DNA of 64,000 nt from Streptomyces venezuelae (GCF_008642315.1 NZ_CP029192.1:5456001-5520000); one strand, 5' to 3'; counted from the stretch's first letter, positions 1 through 8,669 are shown. The notes: generated by a model not told the origin, from the letters alone. Translations and numbers: made by a program.

Positions 1-509
1 CCGGGGGCGAGGGTGCCGATGGAGCGGGTGCTCGGGGCGACGAGGACGGTGCGGCCTCCGGCGTCCTCGGTGGCCGTGTGGAGGCGGGAGCGTTGGCGTG
101 CGGTGAGCACGTCGGGGTCGGCGACGAGGAGAGTCGTGTCGGGGCCGGTCGCGGAGCGGGCCTCTTCGGAGCTGGTGACCACGCGCGTGGACACGCCCCG
201 GTCGGCGAGGAGTTCGGCGACGGCGCGGCTTCCGCGGGGGTCGGCGGAGCGGGGGTCGAGGCGGCCGTGCTCGGTGCCGGAGCGAACCGCGGCGATGACG
301 ACGGCGGTCGCCAGCAGGATCACCAGGGCGAGGACGATGCCTCGGGAGCGGGTCCAGAGCTGGCGGGGCGTGGGGGAGATCGACGTCGAGGCCGAGGTCG
401 AGGCCGGGGGCCCGGAGGGTGGGGGCGTCGGCTGTTGTGGCGTGGTGGGTGTCGTGGGGGCGGCCGGCGAAGGGCGGCGCGAGCCGGTGGAGGGGGTGGG
501 GCCGGTCAT
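1..509 (-). CDS. DUF4350 domain-containing membrane protein (C-terminal end outside window)
   Basis: The gene runs off the left edge, so only the first ~169 residues are seen. A Pro/Thr/Ser-rich N-terminus (about 45 residues) is followed by one hydrophobic segment (residues ~56-76, GIVLALVILLATAVVIAAV) and then the start of a DUF4350 region (RLDPRSADPRGSRAV, later LLVADPDVLTARQ). The ATG at 507-509 overlaps the TGA of the upstream DUF4129 gene (ATGA), which points to translational coupling. In actinobacteria such DUF4350/DUF4129 pairs usually precede MoxR-type ATPase and DUF58 genes; those would lie outside this window, so that is inference. Molecular function is unknown. Confidence 0.8.
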   Translation of the reverse strand, partial: MTGPTPSTGSRRPSPAAPTTPTTPQQPTPPPSGPPASTSASTSISPTPRQLWTRSRGIVLALVILLATAVVIAAVRSGTEHGRLDPRSADPRGSRAVAELLADRGVSTRVVTSSEEARSATGPDTTLLVADPDVLTARQRSRLHTATEDAGGRTVLVAPSTRSIGTLAP

Positions 510-1231
510 TCGGCGGCCCCCTGGGAGCTGTTGCTCGGTGTGGTGTGGGCGGTGCTGGTCAGGACCGGTTTGGTGGTCTCCAGGTCGCGGTCGAGTTCGG
601 CGAGGCGGAGGTATGCCGGTTCGTCGGCGGTGCGGCCGCCGTATGTGACGTCGTCGAACGCGTGGGCGGCGGAGCGGAGTCGGTCGGTGTGGGAGGGGAG
701 GGTGCGGCCTGCCTCGGCTGCGGCTTCGTCGGCGGTGCGGCCCGGGCGGGGGTCCAGGAGCGCGCGTTCCTCCAGTGCGCGGACGACGGCGCGCATGCGT
801 TCCTGGACGGCCTGGTTCCAGTGGGCCCGGGCGGCGTGTGCCTCGGAGGCGGCGCGGTGTTCCGCCGCGCTGCGGGGGCGGTCGTCGAAGAGGGCCGGGG
901 CCGAGGTGGCGGCTCGGCGGGGGGAGCCGAGGCGCCACCACAGGGCGGCGGCCAGGAGCAGTACGGCCAGCACGATGACCAGGAGGCCCAGCGCGCCGCC
1001 CGGGGTGGCCCCCGAGGCGGCGGAGAACAGGTCGTCGACCCAGCCCCAGAAGCGGTTCAGGGCGCGCTCGAAGAGGCCGGGGTCGTTCTCGTGGTACATC
1101 GGCTTGGACAGTTCGCGTTCGGCGGCTTCCCGCGCGGGGTCGCGCGGGATCGTCACCGGTGGCTCGTCGCCGGTGCGCGGCAGGAGCGGCGCCGCGCCGA
1201 GCCCTCTGAGTACTGCCCCCGCCGCGGTCAC
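506..1231 (-). CDS. DUF4129 domain-containing protein
   Basis: Membrane protein of 241 residues and unknown biochemical role. One clear hydrophobic segment lies at residues ~79-99 (GALGLLVIVLAVLLLAAALWW). The C-terminal half matches the DUF4129 pattern: HWNQAVQERMRAVVRALEE, then RPGRTADEAAAEAG, then an ending rich in acidic residues and helices. It starts with GTG four bases after the upstream membrane-protein gene and overlaps the DUF4350 gene by 4 bp, so the three genes form one operon. DUF4129 proteins commonly accompany MoxR/DUF58 systems, possibly in envelope or metal-centre assembly; nothing in this sequence settles that. Confidence 0.85.
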   Translation of the reverse strand: MTAAGAVLRGLGAAPLLPRTGDEPPVTIPRDPAREAAERELSKPMYHENDPGLFERALNRFWGWVDDLFSAASGATPGGALGLLVIVLAVLLLAAALWWRLGSPRRAATSAPALFDDRPRSAAEHRAASEAHAARAHWNQAVQERMRAVVRALEERALLDPRPGRTADEAAAEAGRTLPSHTDRLRSAAHAFDDVTYGGRTADEPAYLRLAELDRDLETTKPVLTSTAHTTPSNSSQGAAE

Positions 1232-1235
1232 CGCA

Positions 1236-2600
1236 TCAGCTCCCCGAGGCGCCGGGCGGGGTGGGGCCGTGGCCGGGGAGGCCGGCGGCGCGGGCGAGTT
1301 CGAGGTCGAGGGCCTCGCGGCGGATGCGCTGGTCGATGTAGAGGAGCACGGTGACTCCGGCCGTGATAGGGAACGTCAGCATGGAGCCGATGACGGAGCC
1401 GACGCCGCTGACGATCAGGAACGTCCAGCCGAGTTCTCCGGTGCTGTCGAGGAAACCGGTGACGCCGTCGCCGCTGACCGCGCCGGCGATGAACGTGAAC
1501 GGGATGACGATGATCGACGCCACGACGTTCGCGATGATCGCCGCGAGCAGCTGGATGCCGAAGACCCGCCACCAGGAGCCGTGGACCAGCTTGGCGGAGC
1601 GGGTGAGGGACTTCTTGATGCCCTGCTTCTCCAGCATGAGGGCCGGGGAGGACAGGGAGAGCCGGACCACGATCCACAGGGCGGCGACGCCCGCGCCGAG
1701 ACCGCCGAGCACGGCGAGGCTGGCTCCGGCCTCGGACGCACCGCCCAGGGCGATCAGCAGGCCGGGCAGGGTGCCGACGGCGATGATGGCGACGGCGATG
1801 AGCGGGATGAGGAGGGTCAGGCCGAAGAGCTTGGCCAGCTGCGGGCGGGAGTCCTGCCAGGCCTCGGAGATGGTCACCGACTTACCGAGCACCGCGCGGC
1901 TGGTGACCATCGTGAGCAGGGCCGTCGCGACGATCGTGCCGAGCAGGGTGACGAGGAGGACGACGCCGGAGCTGAGCATCGTGTCGCCCATGGCGCGGGT
2001 CAGTTCGCCGACGGTGGCGCTCGGGTCGTCGAGGGCTTCGGTGTCGACGGACTCGTTGAGGACGAGGCCCTGGAGGAGGACGACGACGATCTCCGTGAGC
2101 ACCGCCACGGACAGGGAGATGCCGAGCACCGTGCGCCAGTGGGCGCGCATGGTCGACACCGCGCCGTCGAGGATCTCGCCGACGCCGAGCGGGCGGAGCG
2201 GGATGACGCCGGGCTTCGCGGCGGGCGGGGGGCCCTGCCAGGCTCCCCAGCCGCGGTAGCCGCCAGGACCACCCGGAGCGCCCGGACCACCGGGGCCCAT
2301 GGGGCCTCCGGGACCCTGGGGAGGGCCGCCCCAGCCCCAGCCGCCGCCCTGGCCGGGCGGAGGGGGCGGCGGAGGCGGTGTCTGGCCCGGGACCGGCTCG
2401 CTGGGCGGGGACCACTGGGCGGGCGGCGGCTGCTCCTTGGACCACTTGGACGGGCCGTCCTGGCGGCCGGCGTCTCCGGTTCCGGCGCTGCCGGGCGCGG
2501 CGTCCGCGGGACGGGCGGCGTCCGGCTTGCCGGAGTCCTGTCCTTCGGATCCTTCGGAGGGGGCAGATCCGGGCGAGGCCCAGCCCGGAGTGTCGTTCAT
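1236..2600 (-). CDS. multi-pass membrane protein with GPDPase-type membrane domain
   Basis: Protein of 454 residues. The first ~130 residues are disordered and Pro/Gly-rich, with a run of nine prolines broken once (PPPPPPPPGQ) and Gly-Pro repeats. Residues ~135-440 form about six hydrophobic segments typical of the membrane domain named after glycerophosphoryl diester phosphodiesterases, starting with the usual RPLGVGEILDGAVSTMR. No phosphodiesterase catalytic domain is present, so enzymatic activity should not be assumed. The ATG is preceded by a good ribosome site (AAGGAG about 6 bases upstream). It is the first gene of the minus-strand operon with DUF4129 and DUF4350, divergent from mtnA. 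Confidence 0.85.
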   Translation of the reverse strand: MNDTPGWASPGSAPSEGSEGQDSGKPDAARPADAAPGSAGTGDAGRQDGPSKWSKEQPPPAQWSPPSEPVPGQTPPPPPPPPGQGGGWGWGGPPQGPGGPMGPGGPGAPGGPGGYRGWGAWQGPPPAAKPGVIPLRPLGVGEILDGAVSTMRAHWRTVLGISLSVAVLTEIVVVLLQGLVLNESVDTEALDDPSATVGELTRAMGDTMLSSGVVLLVTLLGTIVATALLTMVTSRAVLGKSVTISEAWQDSRPQLAKLFGLTLLIPLIAVAIIAVGTLPGLLIALGGASEAGASLAVLGGLGAGVAALWIVVRLSLSSPALMLEKQGIKKSLTRSAKLVHGSWWRVFGIQLLAAIIANVVASIIVIPFTFIAGAVSGDGVTGFLDSTGELGWTFLIVSGVGSVIGSMLTFPITAGVTVLLYIDQRIRREALDLELARAAGLPGHGPTPPGASGS

Positions 2601-2740
2601 CGTCGCTCCTTCAAGGTGCCCGTCCGCGGGTGCGGCGGCAGGTTGCCAGCCATCGTGCCACGGGGTGCCCGCGAGGTGACCGGCCGCCGTAGTGGCTGGA
2701 CACCTTCAATTGTCCGCCGGGTACGGGGCAGACTGGGCGG
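2601..2740. promoter_or_regulatory. divergent promoter region between membrane operon and mtnA
   Basis: This 140-bp gap must hold promoters for both directions. The only local structure I see is an inverted repeat GGACA (2698-2702) / TGTCC (2711-2715) flanking an AT-richer centre. It could be an operator or part of the mtnA promoter. No convincing -35/-10 pair was found. Confidence 0.35.
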
Positions 2741-3898
2741 ATGGCTGATCAGTACGCGCAATCGAGCGAGGACAAACGGCCGACCGAGATCCCCGCGGTT
2801 CCCGCGATCCGTTGGGACGACCCACCCGAAGGCCCCGTTCTGGTCCTCCTCGACCAGACCAGGCTGCCGGGCGAGGAGATCGAGCTGGTGTGCACCGACG
2901 CACCGGCCCTGGTGGACGCGATCCGGAGGCTCGCGGTGCGAGGAGCGCCGCTCCTGGGCATCGCGGGGGCGTACGGCGTCGCGCTGGCCGCGGTGCGGGG
3001 CTTCGACGTGGACGAGGCGGCGGACTCGCTGGCGGGGGCGCGGCCCACCGCGGTCAACCTTGCCTACGGGGCGCGCCGGGCCCAGGCCGCGTACCGCACA
3101 GCGGTGGCGGGTGGTGCCGATCCGCAGCGGGCGGCGGGTGCCGCGCTCGAGGCGGCGCGAGCGCTGCACGCCGAGGACGCCGAGGCGAGCACGAGGATGG
3201 CGGCGCACGGTCTGGCGCTGCTCGACGAACTGCTGCCCGGTGGCGGGCATCGGATCCTGACGCACTGCAACACGGGGGCGCTTGTCTCCGGAGGGGAGGG
3301 CACGGCGTTCGCGGTGGCGCTCAAGGCGCACCGGGAGGGGAGGCTGCGCAGGCTGTGGGTGGACGAGACGCGGCCGCTGCTCCAGGGGGCGAGGCTCACC
3401 GCTTATGAGGCGGCGCGGAACGGAATGGCGTACACCTTGCTCACGGACAACGCGGCGGGTTCGCTGTTCGCGGCGGGAGAGGTGGATGCCGTGCTGATCG
3501 GTGCCGACCGCATCGCGGCCGACGGTTCGGTGGCGAACAAGGTGGGGAGCTATCCGCTCGCCGTGCTGGCGCGATATCACCACGTGCCGTTCATCGTGGT
3601 GGCTCCGGTGACGACCGTGGACCCGGGCACCCCGGACGGGGCGGCCATCGAGGTGGAGCAGCGGGGTGGGCATGAAGTGACGGAGGTCACGGCGCCGTAC
3701 GTGCCGGTGATCGGAATGGAAGCGGGGGGCGGGATACCGGTGGCGCCCCTGGGGACGCAGGCGTACAACCCGGCGTTCGACGTGACGCCACCCGAGTTGG
3801 TGACGGCGATCGTCACGGAAGAGGGCGTTCTGTCACCTGTGACAGCAGAGGGCCTTGCCGAGCTGTGTGCCAGGTCACGCCAGGTAACGATTAGCTAA
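2741..3898 (+). CDS. mtnA: S-methyl-5-thioribose-1-phosphate isomerase
   Basis: Cytosolic enzyme of the methionine salvage pathway that converts 5-methylthioribose-1-phosphate to 5-methylthioribulose-1-phosphate. The 385-residue protein has the family landmarks: RGAPLLGIAGAYG near residue 70, the catalytic cysteine in THCNTG (Cys176) and the catalytic aspartate in GADRIAADGSVANKVG (Asp256). The 80-residue gap between these two residues is what I recall for characterised MtnA proteins. It belongs to the eIF2B-alpha-like fold. The gene ends only five bases before mtrA, so the mtrA promoter and its proposed regulatory site lie inside the end of mtnA. The MtrAB-LpqB genes are not functionally related to it as far as known. 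Confidence 0.95.
   Translation: MADQYAQSSEDKRPTEIPAVPAIRWDDPPEGPVLVLLDQTRLPGEEIELVCTDAPALVDAIRRLAVRGAPLLGIAGAYGVALAAVRGFDVDEAADSLAGARPTAVNLAYGARRAQAAYRTAVAGGADPQRAAGAALEAARALHAEDAEASTRMAAHGLALLDELLPGGGHRILTHCNTGALVSGGEGTAFAVALKAHREGRLRRLWVDETRPLLQGARLTAYEAARNGMAYTLLTDNAAGSLFAAGEVDAVLIGADRIAADGSVANKVGSYPLAVLARYHHVPFIVVAPVTTVDPGTPDGAAIEVEQRGGHEVTEVTAPYVPVIGMEAGGGIPVAPLGTQAYNPAFDVTPPELVTAIVTEEGVLSPVTAEGLAELCARSRQVTIS
3872..3889 (+). promoter_or_regulatory. putative MtrA binding site (direct repeat GTCACG-N4-GTAACG)
   Basis: Two copies of a 6-mer, GTCACG at 3874-3879 and GTAACG at 3884-3889, lie in direct repeat exactly 10 bp apart (one helical turn), starting 29 bases before the mtrA ATG. MtrA/OmpR-type regulators bind as head-to-tail dimers, and a GTMAC-type repeat with this spacing is what I recall being reported for Streptomyces MtrA. 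Autoregulation of mtrA is the natural reading, but it is inferred from sequence only. Confidence 0.6.
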
Positions 3899-3902
3899 TG
3901 GG

Positions 3903-4592
3903 ATGATGTCAGGCATGAAGGGACGAGTCCTTGTCGTCGACGACGACACCGCACTGGCCGAGATGCTCGGGATTGTGCTGCGTGGTGAAGGTTTTGAGCC
4001 GTCGTTCGTAGCTGATGGCGACAAGGCGCTGGCCGCTTTTCGGGAGGCCAAGCCTGATCTTGTGCTGCTCGACTTGATGCTGCCGGGGCGTGACGGCATC
4101 GAGGTGTGCCGCCTGATCAGGGCGGAGTCCGGAGTGCCGATCGTGATGCTCACGGCCAAGAGCGACACCGTCGACGTGGTGGTCGGTCTGGAGTCGGGGG
4201 CGGATGACTACATCGTCAAGCCGTTCAAGCCGAAGGAGCTGGTGGCCCGGATCCGGGCGCGGCTGCGGAGGTCGGAGGAGCCCGCTCCCGAGCAGCTGGC
4301 CATCGGTGACCTGGTCATCGATGTGGCGGGGCACTCCGTGAAGCGGGACGGGCAGTCGATCGCGCTGACGCCGCTGGAGTTCGACCTGCTGGTGGCGCTG
4401 GCGCGCAAGCCGTGGCAGGTGTTCACGCGTGAGGTGCTGCTCGAGCAGGTCTGGGGCTACCGGCACGCGGCGGACACCCGGCTGGTTAACGTGCACGTCC
4501 AGCGGCTCCGGTCCAAGGTCGAGCGGGACCCGGAGCGGCCGGAGATCGTGGTGACCGTCCGTGGTGTCGGTTACAAGGCCGGACCGAGCTGA
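3903..4592 (+). CDS. mtrA: two-component response regulator MtrA
   Basis: OmpR/PhoB-family response regulator of 229 residues that controls cell-envelope, development and antibiotic genes in actinobacteria. The receiver domain (residues ~8-118) has the acidic pocket DDD (13-15), the phospho-acceptor Asp57 in LLDLMLPGRDG, Thr in MLTAKSD and Lys in VKPFKPKEL. The winged-helix effector domain (~135-227) ends with the typical VHVQRLRSKVERDP...TVRGVGYKAG. Two ATGs in a row (3903, 3906) make the exact start ambiguous by one residue. It overlaps no gene but its stop lies one base before the mtrB ATG, so mtrA and mtrB are coupled. Confidence 0.97.
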   Translation: MMSGMKGRVLVVDDDTALAEMLGIVLRGEGFEPSFVADGDKALAAFREAKPDLVLLDLMLPGRDGIEVCRLIRAESGVPIVMLTAKSDTVDVVVGLESGADDYIVKPFKPKELVARIRARLRRSEEPAPEQLAIGDLVIDVAGHSVKRDGQSIALTPLEFDLLVALARKPWQVFTREVLLEQVWGYRHAADTRLVNVHVQRLRSKVERDPERPEIVVTVRGVGYKAGPS

Positions 4593-4593
4593 C

Positions 4594-6687
4594 ATGTCCC
4601 GGGACAGTTCTCCCACGACTCCCGGGGGTTCGGGGGCTCGCTCGGGGCGGACTGGACCGGGGCGGCGCTCGTCCGGGTTCGGGCGGCTCGTCGACGGCGG
4701 GTTGCTGCTGCAGGGCGGGGTGCAGGGCAGTCCTGTGCTCCGGCTCTTCGTGCGCTGGGTGCGCCGTCCTCTGCTGCCCGCTGTGCGGCTGTGGCGGCGC
4801 AACATCCAGCTGAAGGTCGTCGCGACGACCTTGCTGATGTCGCTCGGCGTGGTGCTCATGCTGGGTTTCGCCGTCATGAGCTCGGTGAACAACGGCCTGC
4901 TCAAGGCCAAGGTGAAGGCGTCGCAGAGCCAGGCCGACGGTGGTTTCCGGGCCGCGCAGGACAGCGTGAACGCCGCGCGGCAGAGCGCGGGGCAGGGACA
5001 GGGGCAGGACGGGAGCACGGCTGACGGGCGCAATGCCGCCGTGTGGATGTCCGACCTCGTCGAGCAGCTTTCCAGCGGCGGGCAGAACGCCTTCGCCGTC
5101 GTGACGCTGAGCCCGACCTCCGCGGGCGACTCCGGGAGCGTACGGGGCTCGCGTGCGTCGGGCGGTGTGGAGCCGATCCTGAGCGTGCCGGAGGAGCTGC
5201 GCCGCCAGGTCGACAACGGCACGGGCGTCTACCAGGCCAATACGCGGATCATCTACGACGACGGCAGGGAGCCGCAGTCGGGGCTGGTGATCGGCAAGCG
5301 CCTCAATGATCTCAACGGCGATCCGTACCAGCTGTACTACCTCTTTCCGCTGACGCAGGAGGAGGAGTCGCTGAACCTGGTCAGGACGACCCTCGCGACC
5401 GCCGGGCTGTTCGTCGTGGTGCTCCTCGGGGCCATCGCGTGGCTGGTGGTGCGCCAGGTCGTCACGCCGGTCCGGATGGCCGCGGGCATCGCCGAGCGGC
5501 TCTCCGCCGGGCGCCTCCAGGAGCGTATGAAGGTCACCGGCGAGGACGACATCGCGCGCCTCGGTGAGGCCTTCAACAAGATGGCGCAGAACCTGCAGCT
5601 GAAGATCCAGCAGTTGGAGGAGCTGTCGCGGATGCAGCGACGGTTCGTGTCCGACGTGTCGCACGAGCTGCGGACGCCGTTGACGACGGTACGGATGGCC
5701 GCCGACGTCATTCACGAGGCGCGGGTCGACTTCGATCCGGTGACCGCGCGGTCGGCCGAGCTGCTCGCCGATCAGCTGGACCGGTTCGAGTCGCTGCTCG
5801 CCGATCTGCTGGAGATCAGCAGGTTCGACGCGGGGGCGGCGGCGCTCGAGGCCGAGGCGATAGACCTCCGGGAGGTCGTGCGCCGGGTGGTCGGCGGTGC
5901 GGAGATGCTCGCCGAGCGCAAGGGCACGCACATAAGGGTCGTGGGGGATCAGCAGCCCGTGGTCGCCGAGGCCGACGCGCGGCGTGTGGAGCGGGTGCTG
6001 CGCAACCTCGTCGTCAACGCGGTGGAGCACGGCGAGGGCAAGGACGTCGTGGTGCGGCTCGCCGCCGCGGGCGGTGCGGTGGCCGTCGCGGTGCGGGACT
6101 ACGGAGTGGGTCTGAAGCCCGGCGAGGCGACGCGGGTGTTCAGCCGCTTCTGGCGGGCGGATCCGGCACGCGCGCGTACCACTGGTGGTACGGGGCTCGG
6201 TCTTTCCATCGCCCTGGAGGACGCGCGGCTGCACGGCGGCTGGCTGCAGGCGTGGGGCGAGCCGGGCGGGGGGTCGCAGTTCAGGCTCACGTTGCCGAGG
6301 ACGGCGGACGAGCCGCTGCGGGGTTCGCCGATACCGCTGGAGCCCGACGACTCGCGCAGGCACCGCGGTCTGAACGACGCCGGGCTGCCCGACGGGGGCC
6401 CGGGCAAGCTGGCCACGGTGCCCGCGCAGGCGGCCGCGGCGGCGTCCGAGAGGGTCTCGCCGCCCGTGCCGGCGAAGGGTCCGATACCTCCGCGCCTTCT
6501 GCACGCGGGCCCCGTCGACCCGACGGCGCTGCCCGGCAACGGGTCGAGGGTCGTGCCGCGTCGGCCGGTGGACGGTGAGCCGGGCGGTGAGCCGGGTGGG
6601 GCGAACGGGACGCGTGGGGGCGGTGCCGAGGAGTCGGGGCCGAACGCGGGCCCGGACAGGGAAGAGGGGAACACGCGTGGGCGCTGA
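4594..6687 (+). CDS. mtrB: two-component sensor histidine kinase MtrB
   Basis: Membrane sensor kinase for MtrA, 697 residues from the ATG that follows the mtrA stop by one base; upstream in-frame starts would run into mtrA and were rejected. Order of parts: basic Gly/Ser-rich cytoplasmic tail, first membrane helix (~72-95), extracytoplasmic sensor region (~96-260), second helix (~270-290, LFVVVLLGAIAWLVV), HAMP domain, HisKA with His357 in SDVSHELRTPLTT, and HATPase_c with N box (RNLVVNAVEHGEG), GVGL and TGGTGLGLSIA. The C-terminal ~130 residues are a long Pro/Gly-rich tail seen in streptomycete MtrB. Its last 11 bases overlap lpqB. Confidence 0.96.
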   Translation: MSRDSSPTTPGGSGARSGRTGPGRRSSGFGRLVDGGLLLQGGVQGSPVLRLFVRWVRRPLLPAVRLWRRNIQLKVVATTLLMSLGVVLMLGFAVMSSVNNGLLKAKVKASQSQADGGFRAAQDSVNAARQSAGQGQGQDGSTADGRNAAVWMSDLVEQLSSGGQNAFAVVTLSPTSAGDSGSVRGSRASGGVEPILSVPEELRRQVDNGTGVYQANTRIIYDDGREPQSGLVIGKRLNDLNGDPYQLYYLFPLTQEEESLNLVRTTLATAGLFVVVLLGAIAWLVVRQVVTPVRMAAGIAERLSAGRLQERMKVTGEDDIARLGEAFNKMAQNLQLKIQQLEELSRMQRRFVSDVSHELRTPLTTVRMAADVIHEARVDFDPVTARSAELLADQLDRFESLLADLLEISRFDAGAAALEAEAIDLREVVRRVVGGAEMLAERKGTHIRVVGDQQPVVAEADARRVERVLRNLVVNAVEHGEGKDVVVRLAAAGGAVAVAVRDYGVGLKPGEATRVFSRFWRADPARARTTGGTGLGLSIALEDARLHGGWLQAWGEPGGGSQFRLTLPRTADEPLRGSPIPLEPDDSRRHRGLNDAGLPDGGPGKLATVPAQAAAAASERVSPPVPAKGPIPPRLLHAGPVDPTALPGNGSRVVPRRPVDGEPGGEPGGANGTRGGGAEESGPNAGPDREEGNTRGR

Positions 6688-8542
6688 CCACGACAGGCGG
6701 CGCAGCCGCCGTGCGGGCCGCGGACGTGTGCTGCGCACCGGACTCGTGCTGGGCAGCTGCGGCGCGCTCCTGGCGGGCTGTGCCTCGATGCCGGACAGCG
6801 GGAACCTGAAGTCCGTCGACGCCTCGCAGCGACCGGACTCGCAGTCGCAGGTCCGTGTCTACGCGATGCCGCCGCGCGAGGGCGCCCGGCCCGTGGAGAT
6901 CGTGCAGGGCTTCCTTGAGGCCCTGACCAGCGATGATCCGCAGTTCGCGATGGCGCGGAAGTATCTGACGAAGAGGGCGTCGCGGGAGTGGGACCCGGAG
7001 GAGTCCACGACCGTGCTCGCCGACGGCCCCAACACGGACGCGGGCAACGCGGGCAACGAAGGCGACGGCAGCCGCCGGTACTCGCTGACCGGCCGGCAGG
7101 TCGCGCGGGTCGACGCCCAGCACGCGTACCGGCCGGAGGACGCGCCGTACACGCAGTCCGTGCACCTCAGCCAGAGCGGCGGCCCGGGCGGGAACGAGTG
7201 GCGGATCGACAAGCCGCCGCCGGGCGTGGTGCTCGGGGAGTCGGACTTCCAGCGGATCTACCGGTCCGTCAACAAGTACTACTTCGCGGGGCCCACGGGG
7301 GCGGGTGTGAGCGGCCGGACGGGGCTCGTCGCGGACCCCGTGTACATCCGCCAGCGCATCGATCCGTTGACGCAGACGGTGAAGACGCTCCTGGAGGGGC
7401 CGACGAACTGGCTGCGGCCGGTGGTGCTTTCGAGTTTCCGCAGCGGTACGGAGCTCAAGGACCCCGACAAGCCGCTGACGCTGGACGACCAGAACCGCCT
7501 GACGGTGCAGCTGAACAGCCGGTCCGACGGCACCGGGCAGACGAAGTGCAAGGAGATGGCGGCCCAGCTGCTCTTCACCTTGCGGGACTTGACGCCTTCG
7601 GGGGTCGAGCAGGTGACGCTGCAGCGCTCCAACGGCTCGATGCTCTGCGTGCTGAGCCAGGAGCGCGCGGAGACCGTCGCGGCCCACCCCAGCACGGACC
7701 GGCCCGGCTACCAGTACTTCGTCGACGAGAAGCACCGGCTGGTGCGGATGTCGGCCAACGCCGGGGGGTCGGTCGACCCCGAGCCGGTGACGGGTGTCCT
7801 CGGCACCGGTGACCAGCCGCTGCGCTCGGCCGCCGTCTCGCGCGACGAGCAGCGTGCGGCGGGGGTGTCGCTCGACGGCAAGGCGCTGTACACGGGGTCG
7901 CTGCTCGCCGACGACCCGCTCGGCAAGGTGCGGCTGCGCAGCAAGGCTAAGTCGGAGAAGGACCGCCTCTCCACGCCCAGTTGGGACGGCAGGGGCAACC
8001 TGTGGGTGGCCGACCGGGATCCGAAGCGGCCCCGGCTGCTCTGGCTCGAACAGGGCTCCGGCGAGCCGGTCGAGGTCGAGGTTCCCGCACTGGACGGGCA
8101 CATCCGGGAGGTGCGGGTGTCCGCCGACGGCGTGCGGATCGCCTTCCTCGTGGAGAAGGACCACAAGACGTCCCTGTGGATCGGCCGCGCGGACCGTGAC
8201 ACGCGCAAGGGCGACCGGCCCGAGATCTCCGTCCTCGACCCGACTCCCGCGGCGCCCCAGATGGAGGAGGTCACGGCCATGTCGTGGGCGGGCGGGAGCC
8301 GGCTCGTGGTGGTCGGACGGGAGACCGGCGGCGTCCAGCAGATCCGGTACGTGCAGTGCGATGGGTCGGTGCTTCCCGGCACCGCGCTGCCCGGCCTGAC
8401 CGGGGTCAGGGAGATCGCGGCGTCCGAGGACGAGCGGCAGCCGTTGGTGGCGCACTCGGACGACGGGATCGTGCGGCTGCCGACGGGGTCGCAGTGGCAG
8501 ACGGTCGTGAAGGAAGGGCTGGCGCCGGTCTATCCGGGGTGA
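6677..8542 (+). CDS. lpqB: lipoprotein LpqB
   Basis: Exported lipoprotein that works with MtrB in actinobacteria as the third member of the MtrAB signalling unit. I place the start at GTG 6677, which overlaps mtrB by 11 bp and puts a normal lipoprotein signal peptide at the N-terminus: Arg-rich start, hydrophobic stretch, and lipobox LLAGC with the lipidated Cys at residue 35. The 621-residue protein contains a GerMN-type domain (around residues 200-320, KTLLEGPTNWLRPVV) and then a beta-propeller-like LpqB C-terminal region with repeated strands (TPSWDGRGNLWVADRDP, VRVSADGVRIAFLVE). Longer in-frame starts inside mtrB would bury the signal peptide and are unlikely. Confidence 0.95.
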   Translation: MGADHDRRRSRRAGRGRVLRTGLVLGSCGALLAGCASMPDSGNLKSVDASQRPDSQSQVRVYAMPPREGARPVEIVQGFLEALTSDDPQFAMARKYLTKRASREWDPEESTTVLADGPNTDAGNAGNEGDGSRRYSLTGRQVARVDAQHAYRPEDAPYTQSVHLSQSGGPGGNEWRIDKPPPGVVLGESDFQRIYRSVNKYYFAGPTGAGVSGRTGLVADPVYIRQRIDPLTQTVKTLLEGPTNWLRPVVLSSFRSGTELKDPDKPLTLDDQNRLTVQLNSRSDGTGQTKCKEMAAQLLFTLRDLTPSGVEQVTLQRSNGSMLCVLSQERAETVAAHPSTDRPGYQYFVDEKHRLVRMSANAGGSVDPEPVTGVLGTGDQPLRSAAVSRDEQRAAGVSLDGKALYTGSLLADDPLGKVRLRSKAKSEKDRLSTPSWDGRGNLWVADRDPKRPRLLWLEQGSGEPVEVEVPALDGHIREVRVSADGVRIAFLVEKDHKTSLWIGRADRDTRKGDRPEISVLDPTPAAPQMEEVTAMSWAGGSRLVVVGRETGGVQQIRYVQCDGSVLPGTALPGLTGVREIAASEDERQPLVAHSDDGIVRLPTGSQWQTVVKEGLAPVYPG

Positions 8543-8646
8543 GGTCCTGGAGAGGGCTCGACCGGCGGCCACAGCCACAGCCACAGCCTCGGCCTCGACC
8601 TGGGTGTTCGGCCCGTCTCCGGGGCTGGGTCGACGTGCTTCGTCGG

Positions 8647-8669
8647 TTGTCCACAGGCAGTTATCCACA
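8647..8669 (+). promoter_or_regulatory. two tandem DnaA boxes
   Basis: TTGTCCACA at 8647-8655 and TTATCCACA at 8661-8669 stand in the same orientation 14 bp apart. The first is exactly the DnaA-box form preferred in Streptomyces, the second is the classical E. coli consensus. They lie 40-60 bases before the comF start. They could let DnaA control comF, titrate DnaA, or belong to a competence-like regulatory feature; the sequence only shows the boxes. Confidence 0.7.

Noticed and set aside
78..3260. A 1060-codon plus-strand open frame covering the DUF4129 and membrane-protein genes
   Set aside because: It is antisense to three genes with recognisable domains and overlaps the true mtnA in another frame. 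Its translation is low-complexity.
8563..8600. CCACAG/GGCCTC hexamer-like repeats after lpqB
   Set aside because: Short, imperfect and just past the stop; could be a DnaA-box-like run, but only the two full boxes at 8647-8669 match the consensus.
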